Shown here: positions 16,002 to 23,487 of the stretch, in pieces
How the letters are laid out: every line of letters starts with the position of its first letter
Numbering within the stretch: the stretch's first letter is position 1
Assembly: GCA_041686955.1 (NCBI GenBank)
Contig: JAWLCV010000048.1
Location: 1-31,927 of the forward strand
Reading direction: 5' to 3'
From: UBA7803 sp041686955
Lineage (GTDB): Bacteria; Pseudomonadota; Gammaproteobacteria; Pseudomonadales; Azotimanducaceae
DNA length: 31,927 nt
Translations under genes and position numbers: made by a program
The notes under the pieces: model-generated
What the model was told of the DNA's origin: nothing
The model's database searches: none
The model's input: the letters and a program-made list of their open reading frames with translations, nothing else

Positions 16002-17006
16002 GTGGAGCTGGAATTCGAGCCCCACCCCCTGCTGCGCTCGCCGCACCTGCAGACGGTGCTGTCGAGCCGGCTGGCGCGCCTGCGGGACGGCGTCGGAGCG
16101 GCCCTGGCCGCCGGCGCGCAGCAAGTCCGTATTCCCTGTCGTGACGGCGTGGTGCTGCAGGCGCTGGTGAACCGTCCGGCCGGGGCACCGGCCACCGAAG
16201 CGCTGCCGCGGACCCCTCTGGTGGTGGTGATCCACGGCTGGCTCGGCTGCGCCGATTCGCCCTACGTGCGCCGGGCCTCCGCAGCCCTGAACCGGGCCGG
16301 CTTCACGGTGGCCAGGCTCATGCTCCGCGACCACGGCGGCACCGCACACCTCAACGAGGAGCTGTTCAACGCGGCGCGGATCGACGAGGTGGCGGACGCG
16401 GTGAACTGGCTGGCAGAGCACTACGGCGGCGGCGCCTGCGGCCTGCTCGGCTATTCCCTCGGCGGCAACTTCGTCCTTCGGCTGGCGGGACACCACCACA
16501 CCAGCCCGCGCTTCCTCACCGCCCTGGCGGTGTGTCCGGTGCTCGACCCCAAGGCAGCGGTCGCGGCATTGGACCGGGGCTGGGTGGGCTATCAGCGTTA
16601 CTTCCTCGGCAAGTGGCGGCGCGCGTTCGCCGAGAAACAGGCCGCGTTCCCGGAGCGCTACGACTTCGCCGAGGCGCGCAGGCTGTCACTGGTTTCGACG
16701 CTGACGGATTACTTCGTCTCCCGCCACACGCCCTATCGCGACGCCGACGACTACTACGCCCGTTACACGCTGGACCGGGATTTCCTCGCCACCCTGAAGA
16801 TGCCGGTGCGCGTCCTCGCCACGGAGGACGACCCGGTGCTGCCCGTGGAGCATGCGCGGGCGCTGCTGGGCGCCTCGGGCGATGCGGAGGTGGTGACCTT
16901 GGTGCCTCACGGCGGCCATTGCGGATTCATCGAGGACCTGCGGCTGCGGACGGCGCTGGACGCCTGGCTTTCCCGGTTCTTCGCCGAGCGGCTCGCGGCC
17001 GGCTGA
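16002..17006 (+). CDS. YheT-like alpha/beta-fold hydrolase
   Basis: This 334-residue protein starts at GTG 16002, nine nt after the sulfhydrylase stop. The opening HPLLRSPHLQTVLSSR is characteristic of the YheT/ABHD1-3 group. The nucleophile elbow GYSLGG carries Ser152, Asp276 or Asp277 lies in TEDDPVLP, and His306 lies in HGGHCGF, so the catalytic triad is complete. VVIHGWLG is the oxyanion region. Family members are esterases or lipases of poorly defined substrate; eukaryotic relatives cleave acyl esters of lipids. No signal peptide is seen. Pairing with methionine synthesis may be incidental, although homoserine acyl transfer also uses this fold. This sequence is not a MetX, because it has the YheT N terminus. 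Confidence 0.88.
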   Translation: MELEFEPHPLLRSPHLQTVLSSRLARLRDGVGAALAAGAQQVRIPCRDGVVLQALVNRPAGAPATEALPRTPLVVVIHGWLGCADSPYVRRASAALNRAGFTVARLMLRDHGGTAHLNEELFNAARIDEVADAVNWLAEHYGGGACGLLGYSLGGNFVLRLAGHHHTSPRFLTALAVCPVLDPKAAVAALDRGWVGYQRYFLGKWRRAFAEKQAAFPERYDFAEARRLSLVSTLTDYFVSRHTPYRDADDYYARYTLDRDFLATLKMPVRVLATEDDPVLPVEHARALLGASGDAEVVTLVPHGGHCGFIEDLRLRTALDAWLSRFFAERLAAG

Positions 17007-17143
17007 ACCCCCGCGCCGGGTAGGCGATGGCCGGGGGACGTTTGCCCACTTTGCACTCCGTGGCCTGCATGTGGGCATCCGCCCGATGCGCCGACTCGCG
17101 GCCGCCCCCATAGTCGCACCATCCGATTCCAAAGAGGTGCGTC

Positions 17144-17707
17144 ATGAGTTCGGTCATCGAATCCCCCGTCCCGCCGCTAACCCTGCGGCTTCTGCACATG
17201 GGCCTGGCAGCCTTCGGGGTGGCAGCGTATCTGACGGCGGAGCTCGCCGAGGAGGGCGCGGCCGGCTATCTGCTCCACGCCTACCTGGGCCTTTCCACCC
17301 TGGGCGTGCTGGTCGCCCGGCTGGTGGCCGGCTCGTTCGGGCGTGCCCCCGTCGGGTTCGCGGATTGGGGCCCCTGGCGGCGGGCGCAGTGGACGATGGC
17401 CGCGGCGGACCTGGCCGGGCTGCTGCGGCTTCGGTTGCCCCGGCGCCCCCTGCACCAGGGCCTGGCCGGGCTGGTCCAGACCTTCGGCTTGTGCCTATTT
17501 GCCTGGATGGCCTTCACCGGCACCATTCTGTTCGTGCTGCAGGGCCAAGGGGGCTCTCTGCTGTTCGAGGTGGTCGAGGAATCACACGAGGTGGGTGAAG
17601 GTCTGATACCGGTCTTCCTCGCCCTTCACGTGGGCGCCGTGCTGATTCACACGCTCCTCGGCGAGCGCCTGCTGAAGCGCATGTTCCGCTTGAGGAGCGA
17701 GGATTGA
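17144..17707 (+). CDS. Cytochrome b561-like membrane protein
   Basis: This 187-residue protein has four hydrophobic helices and well-placed histidines: LHMG in helix 1, LLHAYLG in helix 2, LHQGL before helix 3, and ESHEVGE plus LHVGAVLIH around helix 4. This resembles the bacterial cytochrome b561/Ni-hydrogenase b-type fold, which carries two hemes and moves electrons across or along the inner membrane. It lacks obvious dehydrogenase partners here. The ATG at 17144 follows AGAGGTG at a good distance. The preceding 137-nt gap contains no clear promoter. The next gene, a membrane-bound HTH protein, begins 16 nt downstream, so the two probably form an operon. Confidence 0.85.
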   Translation: MSSVIESPVPPLTLRLLHMGLAAFGVAAYLTAELAEEGAAGYLLHAYLGLSTLGVLVARLVAGSFGRAPVGFADWGPWRRAQWTMAAADLAGLLRLRLPRRPLHQGLAGLVQTFGLCLFAWMAFTGTILFVLQGQGGSLLFEVVEESHEVGEGLIPVFLALHVGAVLIHTLLGERLLKRMFRLRSED

Positions 17708-17723
17708 GTCGACGGGAGACCCC

Positions 17724-18233
17724 ATGACCGTACGTTCCTTCGCCACCACGGGGGTGCTCGTGGTGGCGTCGGCCTTCTTCGCATACGACATCGTCGCCGA
17801 CGTGGCCAGGGGCGACGACGGCCTTGTGCATCTCACCGTCGAGGGCCTGGTGTTCCTCGCGACCTCCACGGTCATGCTGCTGGAGCTGCTGCGCGTGCTG
17901 CGCATGCGCCGCCAGCTCCGCGCGTTGCAGGATCGCCTGTCACGGGTGGCGCAGGACGTTCACGAGCGGCTGGAGGAGCAGTTTCGCTCCTGGGGCCTGT
18001 CGGCGAGTCAGCGGGAAGTCGCCCTGCTGCTGATCAAGGGGCTCTCCATGGCGGAGATCGCCCGGGCGCGAGGGGTCAAGGAGAAGACGGTCCGTCAGCA
18101 GGCCGCGGAAGTCTACGCGCGCTCCGGCTGCGCCGGACGTCACGAGCTTGCCGCCTACTTCATGGACGAGCTGCTGACCGCTCCGGGGGCCGCGGACGGC
18201 ACAGCCGACGGCAGCTCCCGGGGTGCCGTATAA
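17724..18233 (+). CDS. Membrane-anchored LuxR-type HTH regulator
   Basis: The protein has 169 residues. Two hydrophobic helices (about residues 7-24 and 35-56) are followed by a basic, heptad-like linker (57-90) and then a LuxR/GerE-type HTH: SQREVALLLIKGLSMAEIA, then GVKEKTVRQQAAEVYARSG. The C-terminal tail is Ala/Gly-rich. It has no receiver or autoinducer-binding domain. The topology implies that the DNA-binding domain faces the cytoplasm and that any signal is sensed in or through the membrane. It is preceded by a GGGAGA ribosome site and sits 16 nt after the cytochrome b561-like gene, which suggests it may respond to that protein or to redox/membrane state (inference). The target genes are unknown. 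Confidence 0.8.
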   Translation: MTVRSFATTGVLVVASAFFAYDIVADVARGDDGLVHLTVEGLVFLATSTVMLLELLRVLRMRRQLRALQDRLSRVAQDVHERLEEQFRSWGLSASQREVALLLIKGLSMAEIARARGVKEKTVRQQAAEVYARSGCAGRHELAAYFMDELLTAPGAADGTADGSSRGAV

Positions 18234-18234
18234 T
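18229..18234 (+). promoter_or_regulatory. Perfect -10 box TATAAT over the end of the HTH gene
   Basis: TATAAT overlaps the stop codon (18231-18233) of the HTH gene and would start transcription near 18241, before a GTG at 18262. The -35 region is GC-rich with no good match. It may give the chorismate-enzyme gene its own promoter. Confidence 0.45.
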
Positions 18235-18261
18235 TCCGCTTCACTTCATCAAGCGGTTCTG

Positions 18262-19224
18262 GTGAACGAGCTCGAGGTCATTCATCCCGGGAAGGCCGGC
18301 GACGGCGCTTCGCGGGCCCAGGCGTTTCTGGATTTCCGCTTCGTGGCAGCGGAGCCCGAGTCCGACCTGCTCTCCGAAGTGGCGGTGGCGGTACCGCTCC
18401 GGGCGCTCCACGGCACCGCCGAACGCTGGCAGAGCGCAGCACCCGTGACCACCGGGCAGCTCGGCCCGTTCGCGGCCGCGAGCACCGATGAGCTGCTGGC
18501 GCTCAGCGGCGCCCGGGCCGTGGCCCCGGGGCGGCTGGCGGAGGCGACCCGACGCTGGTACGTCGAGGCGATGCGCCTGCTGAGGCGCGAGGGATACCCG
18601 CACCTCGTGCGCGTCTGGAACTTCGTGCCCGACATCAACGGGGGCTGCGGCGAGGCCGAAGCGTACAAACGGTTCTGCGCCGGGCGTGCCGCCGCGCTCC
18701 GGCAGCTCGAGGTGGACCCGGCCAGTCTGCCGGCGGCATCTGCCCTGGGCGGACCCGCCGGGGCGCCGCTGCAGATCACCTTCCTGGGCAGCCGCACGCC
18801 CGGCTTGAACCTGGAGAATCCGCGCCAGCAGAGCGCCTGCCGGTACCCGCCGAGGTACGGCCGCGAGCCCCCCGCGTTCGCCCGGGCCACGGTGCACGGC
18901 CGTCGCCTGCTGATATCCGGAACCGCTGCCATCGTCGGTCACGAGAGCCAGCACCCGGGAAACGTGCACGGCCAGCTCCGCTGTGCCCTGGACAATCTGC
19001 TGCTGCTCCTGGACCACGCCTGCGCCGAGGCCAACGCCCGCTGGGTCGACGATCTGCGGGCGCGCGTGTACCTGCGGCATGCCGAAGATCTGGATGCAGT
19101 GCGGGGGGCGCTGGCGACGGACCTGCCCAACCTGAGCAGCGCGGTGTTTCTTCAGGCGGACGTGTGCCGGCGCGAGCTGCTGGTGGAGGTGGAGGCTACC
19201 GGCGTGCTGCGCGGCCGGGTTTGA
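18262..19224 (+). CDS. Chorismate-converting enzyme, FkbO/Hyg5/XanB2 family
   Basis: The protein has 320 residues from GTG 18262; an alternative GTG at 18223 overlaps the previous gene and the TATAAT box. The RVWNFVPDIN and EAYKRFCAGRAAA segments and the late GRRLLISGTAAIVGHESQHP block are those of chorismatases. FkbO makes dihydroxycyclohexadiene carboxylate, Hyg5 makes 3-hydroxybenzoate, and Xanthomonas XanB2 makes both 3- and 4-hydroxybenzoate, for xanthomonadin and ubiquinone. Which product forms here cannot be told by eye. No aryl-polyene or pigment genes are in the window, so a role in ubiquinone supply or a distant pigment locus is equally open. It probably acts in the cytoplasm. Confidence 0.85.
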   Translation: MNELEVIHPGKAGDGASRAQAFLDFRFVAAEPESDLLSEVAVAVPLRALHGTAERWQSAAPVTTGQLGPFAAASTDELLALSGARAVAPGRLAEATRRWYVEAMRLLRREGYPHLVRVWNFVPDINGGCGEAEAYKRFCAGRAAALRQLEVDPASLPAASALGGPAGAPLQITFLGSRTPGLNLENPRQQSACRYPPRYGREPPAFARATVHGRRLLISGTAAIVGHESQHPGNVHGQLRCALDNLLLLLDHACAEANARWVDDLRARVYLRHAEDLDAVRGALATDLPNLSSAVFLQADVCRRELLVEVEATGVLRGRV

Positions 19225-19280
19225 GCGGTGCGGGACGGCCGCGGTAGGATGAGCGGGAAACCGACGAGGGGCAAACGACG

Positions 19281-19625
19281 ATGCGAAGACTGACACTCGC
19301 TGCGGCCGCCGTGCTGGTCGCCGGAGCGGCGCAAGCCGCGGAGCTCGAGATCTCCCACTGCGAGTTTCCAGAGGCTCCGGAGGTGCCCGACGGCGCCCGC
19401 GCCAGCCAGAGCGAGATGGGCGAGGCGGGTACCGCGGTGCGGGCGTACGTAGCCGAGGTTCAGAGCGCCCTGGAGTGTCTCGCCGAGGCGGAGAGTGCCA
19501 TGGGCGACGAGATCACCGAGGAGCAGCAGGCGGAGCTGGTGGAAACCTACAACAGCGGCGTCGATTCGATGAACGCTGTGGCCCAGCGCTACAACGAGCA
19601 GGTGAAGGCCTTCAAGGAGCGGTAG
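19281..19625 (+). CDS. Small exported protein of unknown function
   Basis: The protein has 114 residues, with a clear Sec signal peptide (MRRLTLAAAAVLVAGAAQA, cleavage near residue 19). The mature chain is acidic, has two cysteines (in SHCEFP and LECLAE) that could form a disulfide, and is predicted by eye to be mostly helical after a proline-rich start. I cannot assign a function, although similar small periplasmic proteins seem to occur in other gammaproteobacteria. GAGGGG at 19266-19271 is a good ribosome site. Its last 14 nt overlap the 3' end of the convergent YhcB-like gene. Confidence 0.8.
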   Translation: MRRLTLAAAAVLVAGAAQAAELEISHCEFPEAPEVPDGARASQSEMGEAGTAVRAYVAEVQSALECLAEAESAMGDEITEEQQAELVETYNSGVDSMNAVAQRYNEQVKAFKER

Positions 19626-20133
19626 CCGCTTCGGCCCGGCGCGGCGCGTCGGCTGGGTCGGCCTCAGTCTCGGCCTCCGCCGCATCGCCGCTATGCTGAT
19701 CCGTCGGCGCTTCGCTGCCGTCCTCCCGCGCCGGTCCGGTGTCGGCGGGCTCGTCCGCAGCCGCGCCGGCCATCCGGTCCCGGTTCCCGCGTTCCCGGTC
19801 ATCGGCGCCGAGCAGCACCTGCGGCTCCGCCGGTCCCGGCAGCAGCGGGCCCGCCGCGTCGCCGCACAAGAGGCTCGAGCTGCGGGCGAGCTGCTGGTGC
19901 AGATCGCTGTACGATTCGTTCAGGGTGCGGAACTTGCGCGCGGTCTCGCTGAATTGGGCCGCCACTTCCCGCCGATAGTCCGCGAGCTCCTGACGCGCCT
20001 GGGCCAGTTCCCTCTCGAGCGCCTGCACGCGCCGGCTGCCCGTGCCGCTACCGCGCCGGCCGAGCAGATAACCGCCTGCCGCCGCCAGGCTCCCGAGGAT
20101 CCCCAGGCCGATGAGCCATTCCACGCCGTACAC
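19612..20133 (-). CDS. zapG: YhcB/ZapG-like inner-membrane protein (DUF1043)
   Basis: The protein has 173 residues from a GTG at 20133, placed 9 nt after AGGAGA (20143-20148); an open frame to 20199 lacks such a site. One N-terminal helix (WLIGLGILGSLAAAGGYLLG) is followed by a charged coiled coil and the segment YSDLHQQLARSSSLL, which matches the YRQLYQHMAKSSSSLLP region of E. coli YhcB. YhcB/ZapG sits in the inner membrane and connects cell division, elongation and envelope synthesis. This copy is longer than the E. coli protein (132 residues) because of an acidic, Ala/Glu/Asp-rich tail of low complexity. The gene is divergent from the YdbH-like gene with a 55-nt gap, and it overlaps the convergent gene by 14 nt. 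Confidence 0.88.
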   Translation of the reverse strand: MYGVEWLIGLGILGSLAAAGGYLLGRRGSGTGSRRVQALERELAQARQELADYRREVAAQFSETARKFRTLNESYSDLHQQLARSSSLLCGDAAGPLLPGPAEPQVLLGADDRERGNRDRMAGAAADEPADTGPAREDGSEAPTDQHSGDAAEAETEADPADAPRRAEAATAP

Positions 20134-20188
20134 CCGACACCGTCTCCTGTGCTGAAATCGTCCGCAGTGTAACGCGGACGTCTGAGGA

Positions 20189-22591
20189 ATGCCGTTCACC
20201 CGTGGCCGCCGAGCTCACCGCGGCCTGCGCCCTTTGGCCTGGACTGTGGCGGTTCTGGTGGCCGTACCGGCGCTGGTGTATCTGCTGTGGCCGTGGCTGG
20301 TGGGCCGGCTCGGCCACGTCCTGGCCGCGCCTCTGGGCCTCGACGCCCTGGAACTGCAGGTCGGCCGGCCCGGGTGGGCCGGCATCTCCGTACCCCACGT
20401 GCGGCTGCAGCGGGGCGGGGTAACGCTCCGGGCAAGCGACGGCCAGGTCGGCTACCGGCTGGGCGGGCTGCTGGCCGGCGAAGTGGACAGCATCCGGCTC
20501 CGGCAGGCGACGGTGCGCCTGACCGCCGAACCGGGAGCGGGCGGGGCTCGAGGGCCGGACCCGGCAGGCTGGCCGGACCCGGCGCTGCTGGCGGCGCTGC
20601 CTGCGGACCGGCTCAGGGTGGACGAGCTCGTGGTGGAAGTGCCGGAGCTGTCGTTCACGGCCCGGGGCGGGCTGGAGCTCGCCGCGGGGGTGCTCGAGGC
20701 GCGCCTCGCGGGGGTTGCGCCCGAAGCCGCCTCGCCGTTCGAGCTCCACGCCCGGCTGACCGCGGACGGTGGGCTCAGCCTGCGGGTGGCGAGCGCCGAC
20801 GACACCGAGGCTCCCGTGCTGGTGGTGGAGGCGAAGCCGGCGGGCGACGCGCTGATGGTGGCCGGCGCCATGAACCTGCCTGCTCACGTCCTGGCGCTGG
20901 TAGGCCGGCTCGCCGATCTTCCGGCGGGGGAGGGGCAGGTCGCGGGACCCTTCAGCGCGGTGCTGCCGTGGCCCTTCTCCGCAAACCGCGACTGGCCGGA
21001 GGTCTCGGCCCGGGGCGGACTGCGGATGGATTGGCGGGCCGAGGCGGTGCCGCTGGCCGCGCAGGAGGTCCAGGTGACCTGGCAGCTCTCGGGCGGAGCC
21101 GTCGCCGCCGACGTCTCCGGCAGGCTGGCCCACGGCGACGATGTGCTGGCGCTGCGCGGCCGGGTGGATGAGCTGTTCCTGCAGCCGTTGCGCGGCCGCG
21201 GCGCGCTGGCGCTCGGTCCGCCGGACGAGTCGGCCGGGCGCCCTCAGGCCCGACTGGAGTGGACGCTGCAGCCAGCGGGTGTGGAGCTCGACGGCGGGTT
21301 CGATCTGCGCGGCGGGCTCATGGAACGGTTGGCGGCCGAGGCGGGAATGCCGCCCGGCCGGGCGGAGTTGACCGGAGAGGTGCAGGCGCAGCTACCCTGG
21401 CCCGTGCCCTCGGATTTCGACCCGTGGATGGTACCGGCGCGCGGATCCCTGTCCGGACGTTGGCGACCCGAGGCGGGAGACGTGGCCGTGGAGCTGCGGC
21501 GCGGCCGCTGGGCCCTGGAGGCGGGCGAGCTCGCCGGCCGCGTCGAGGCCGCGCTGCGGCGGGGCGATGGGGCGCTGACGGCGGTGGTGGCCGTGGACTC
21601 CCTCGTGCTGACGGAAGATCCGCTGCGGGTGAACGGCACCCTGGAGCTTCAGGGCGGGCACCGGCTTCCGTTCGCCGGCCGTTACCAGCGCGCCAGCGGT
21701 GCTGCGGCACTGCGGGCGGAGGGCCGCATCGAAGTCGAGGACCCGCTGCTGGCGGAGCTGGTCGCGGACTGGCAGGCGCCCGTGGACGTGACCGCGGGGG
21801 TGCTGGAGCTTCAGGCAGCGCTGGAGTGGCCCCCATCGGAAGGCATGAGCGGCAGTGTGCAGGTGGGGCTCGAGGACCTGGAGGCCCATTGGCGCGACTA
21901 CGTGGTGGCCGGGCTGTCGAGCCGGCTGCGGCTCGCCGTCCGCGCCGGCGTCTGGTCGTTGCCACCCGCGCCGCTCGTGGCGGCGCGGGTGGACGCGGGG
22001 GTGGTGATCCACGACGTGGAGAGCACCGTCGGCTGGACCGGCGATGTGGTGTCGGTGCAGGAGACTCGCGCCCGGCTGCTCGGCGGCCGGGTCCGCGCCG
22101 CGCCCTTCGCGTACCGGGTACCGGCCGGCGAGGCGCGATTCGTGCTCGAGCTCGAGGACCTGGAGCTCGGGCGGGTTCTGGCCCTGGAGGGGGAGCACGT
22201 CTCCGGCACGGGGACCCTGGATGGCACCCTGCCCGTCCACCTGGTGGGCAACGTGCCGCGAATCGAGGGCGGGAGGCTGCGCGCGGACGATCCGGGCGGG
22301 GTCATTCGCGTGTCGTCGGCGCTGGCCGGAGGTACCGGCCAGCCCGGCCTCGACTTCGCCCTGCGCGCGCTGCAGAACTTCCACTACAGCGCCCTGGAAG
22401 CCGGGGTGGACTACGGCGAAGACGGCGAGCTCGCGCTGGCCGTTCGCCTGGAGGGCCGTAATCCGACGGTGGAGAGCGGCCGTCCCATCCACTACAACCT
22501 GAACGTCACCGAGAACGTGCCCGCGCTCTTGGAGTCGTTGCGTCTGCAGCAGGACATCACCCGCGGCATCGAGAGTCGGGTGACGAACTGA
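20189..22591 (+). CDS. ydbH: YdbH-like intermembrane phospholipid-transport protein
   Basis: The protein has 800 residues: a basic N terminus, one membrane helix (LAWTVAVLVAVPALVYLLWP) and a long periplasmic beta-rich region. The C-terminal end (NFHYSALEAGVDYGEDGEL, then EGRNPTVESGRPIHYNLNV) is the AsmA-like/YdbH signature. E. coli YdbH (879 residues) works redundantly with TamB and YhdP in moving phospholipids to the outer membrane, and it pairs with the lipoprotein YnbE to form a bridge. The next two genes here are YnbE-like and YdbL-like, so the operon is complete and the call is firm. The SD-like TGAGGA abuts the ATG at 20189, so a slightly later start cannot be ruled out. Confidence 0.9.
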   Translation: MPFTRGRRAHRGLRPLAWTVAVLVAVPALVYLLWPWLVGRLGHVLAAPLGLDALELQVGRPGWAGISVPHVRLQRGGVTLRASDGQVGYRLGGLLAGEVDSIRLRQATVRLTAEPGAGGARGPDPAGWPDPALLAALPADRLRVDELVVEVPELSFTARGGLELAAGVLEARLAGVAPEAASPFELHARLTADGGLSLRVASADDTEAPVLVVEAKPAGDALMVAGAMNLPAHVLALVGRLADLPAGEGQVAGPFSAVLPWPFSANRDWPEVSARGGLRMDWRAEAVPLAAQEVQVTWQLSGGAVAADVSGRLAHGDDVLALRGRVDELFLQPLRGRGALALGPPDESAGRPQARLEWTLQPAGVELDGGFDLRGGLMERLAAEAGMPPGRAELTGEVQAQLPWPVPSDFDPWMVPARGSLSGRWRPEAGDVAVELRRGRWALEAGELAGRVEAALRRGDGALTAVVAVDSLVLTEDPLRVNGTLELQGGHRLPFAGRYQRASGAAALRAEGRIEVEDPLLAELVADWQAPVDVTAGVLELQAALEWPPSEGMSGSVQVGLEDLEAHWRDYVVAGLSSRLRLAVRAGVWSLPPAPLVAARVDAGVVIHDVESTVGWTGDVVSVQETRARLLGGRVRAAPFAYRVPAGEARFVLELEDLELGRVLALEGEHVSGTGTLDGTLPVHLVGNVPRIEGGRLRADDPGGVIRVSSALAGGTGQPGLDFALRALQNFHYSALEAGVDYGEDGELALAVRLEGRNPTVESGRPIHYNLNVTENVPALLESLRLQQDITRGIESRVTN

Positions 22592-22648
22592 TTGCCGGTG
22601 GCGGGTCTGACCGTTACGCTTTGCGGCGTCTTCATCCGAGGGGCCGGC

Positions 22649-22834
22649 ATGACCGGAAAAAGCGGCGTCATCCTGTGCTGCGCGGCGTGGCTCGCCGGCT
22701 GCACCCCTACGGTGCGGGTGGCTACGGAAGACCCCATCACCATCAACCTGAACGTCAACATCCAGCACGAGATTCGCGTCAAGGTGGATCGGGAGCTCGA
22801 TGATCTGTTCACCGAGGACAGCGAGCTGTTCTAG
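22649..22834 (+). CDS. ynbE: YnbE-like outer-membrane lipoprotein
   Basis: The protein has only 61 residues, the same as E. coli YnbE. The signal peptide ends in LAGC (Cys18), followed by TPTVRV and then EDPITINLNVNIQHEIRVKV, which matches the PITINMNVKIEHE core of the family. In E. coli it is an outer-membrane lipoprotein that stacks by beta-strand augmentation and completes the YdbH bridge. GAGGGG at 22638-22643 precedes the ATG; an upstream in-frame start at 22592 would add an unlikely leader. It follows the YdbH-like gene by 57 nt. Confidence 0.93.
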   Translation: MTGKSGVILCCAAWLAGCTPTVRVATEDPITINLNVNIQHEIRVKVDRELDDLFTEDSELF

Positions 22835-22853
22835 CGGCAGGGAGACATGCACC

Positions 22854-23195
22854 ATGCACCAACGGTCCCGGATCGTCACCAAATCACTGATCTGCGCGCT
22901 GCTTCTCGGCTTCGTTAGCGCGGCCTACGCAATCAGCATCGACGAGGCCAAGCAGGCCGGGTTGGTGGGGGAGACCATGGAAGGGTACATCGCCGCGGTG
23001 GAGGACTCGCCGTCCGTCGAGGTGGCGGCCCTGGTGGAGGAGGTGAACGCCCGCCGCAGGGAAGAGTACCGGCGGATCGCGGAGCAGAACGGCATCACCG
23101 TCGAGCAGGTGGAAGCGCTGGCGGCGAAGAAGGCCATCGAGAAGACCCGGCCGGGGGGCTGGGTCCGGGTGAACGGTACCTGGCGGCAAAAATGA
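22854..23195 (+). CDS. ydbL: YdbL-like periplasmic protein (DUF1318)
   Basis: The protein has 113 residues, with a Sec signal ending AYA (cleavage near residue 26). Mature YdbL features follow: SIDEAKQAGLVGETMEGYI, a charged helix with VNARRREEYRRIAEQNG, and the end GGWVRVNGTWRQK. E. coli YdbL is thought to help YnbE assemble correctly at the YdbH bridge. GGGAGA at 22840-22845 is the ribosome site. The 3' end (from 23120) is copied exactly after the downstream gap, which is an assembly effect and not a second gene. Confidence 0.93.
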   Translation: MHQRSRIVTKSLICALLLGFVSAAYAISIDEAKQAGLVGETMEGYIAAVEDSPSVEVAALVEEVNARRREEYRRIAEQNGITVEQVEALAAKKAIEKTRPGGWVRVNGTWRQK

Positions 23196-23218
23196 GCTAG
23201 CCAACGGCTCGCCAACGG

Positions 23219-23318
23219 NNNNNNNNNNNNNNNNNNNNNNNNNNNNNNNNNNNNNNNNNNNNNNNNNNNNNNNNNNNNNNNNNNNNNNNNNNNNNNNNNN
23301 NNNNNNNNNNNNNNNNNN
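23219..23318. other. Assembly gap of exactly 100 N
   Basis: The 99 bases before it (23120-23218) are identical to the 99 after it (23319-23417). The two contigs therefore overlap, and the gap plus one copy should be collapsed. An exact 99-bp overlap is what a k=99 de Bruijn assembly would give. Confidence 0.97.
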
Positions 23319-23417
23319 GGCGGCGAAGAAGGCCATCGAGAAGACCCGGCCGGGGGGCTGGGTCCGGGTGAACGGTACCTGGCGGCAAAAATGAGCTAGC
23401 CAACGGCTCGCCAACGG
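23319..23417. other. Duplicated 99-bp contig end (3' end of the YdbL-like gene)
   Basis: This is a perfect copy of 23120-23218, including the last 25 codons and stop of the YdbL-like gene and the start of the 11-bp repeats. It is most simply an overlap left by scaffolding and should not be annotated as a gene fragment. Confidence 0.9.
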
Positions 23418-23463
23418 TTAGCCGACGGCTAGCCGAAGGCCTGCCGAAGCACAGCCGAAACCG
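23398..23463. repeat. Six degenerate 11-bp tandem repeats
   Basis: The units are AGCCAACGGCT, CGCCAACGGTT, AGCCGACGGCT, AGCCGAAGGCC, TGCCGAAGCAC and AGCCGAAACCG, with an 11-bp period. They start 2 nt after the stop of the duplicated YdbL-like end and finish 24 nt before the next start codon. Single units such as AGCCGACGGCT are nearly self-complementary. Confidence 0.8.
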
Positions 23464-23487
23464 CCCAGTCAGCACGGGAGCATTCGT

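Noticed and set aside
23319..23417. Partial second copy of the YdbL-like gene as a real duplication
   Set aside because: The identity is exact over 99 bp and stops precisely at the N run, which indicates overlapping contigs.
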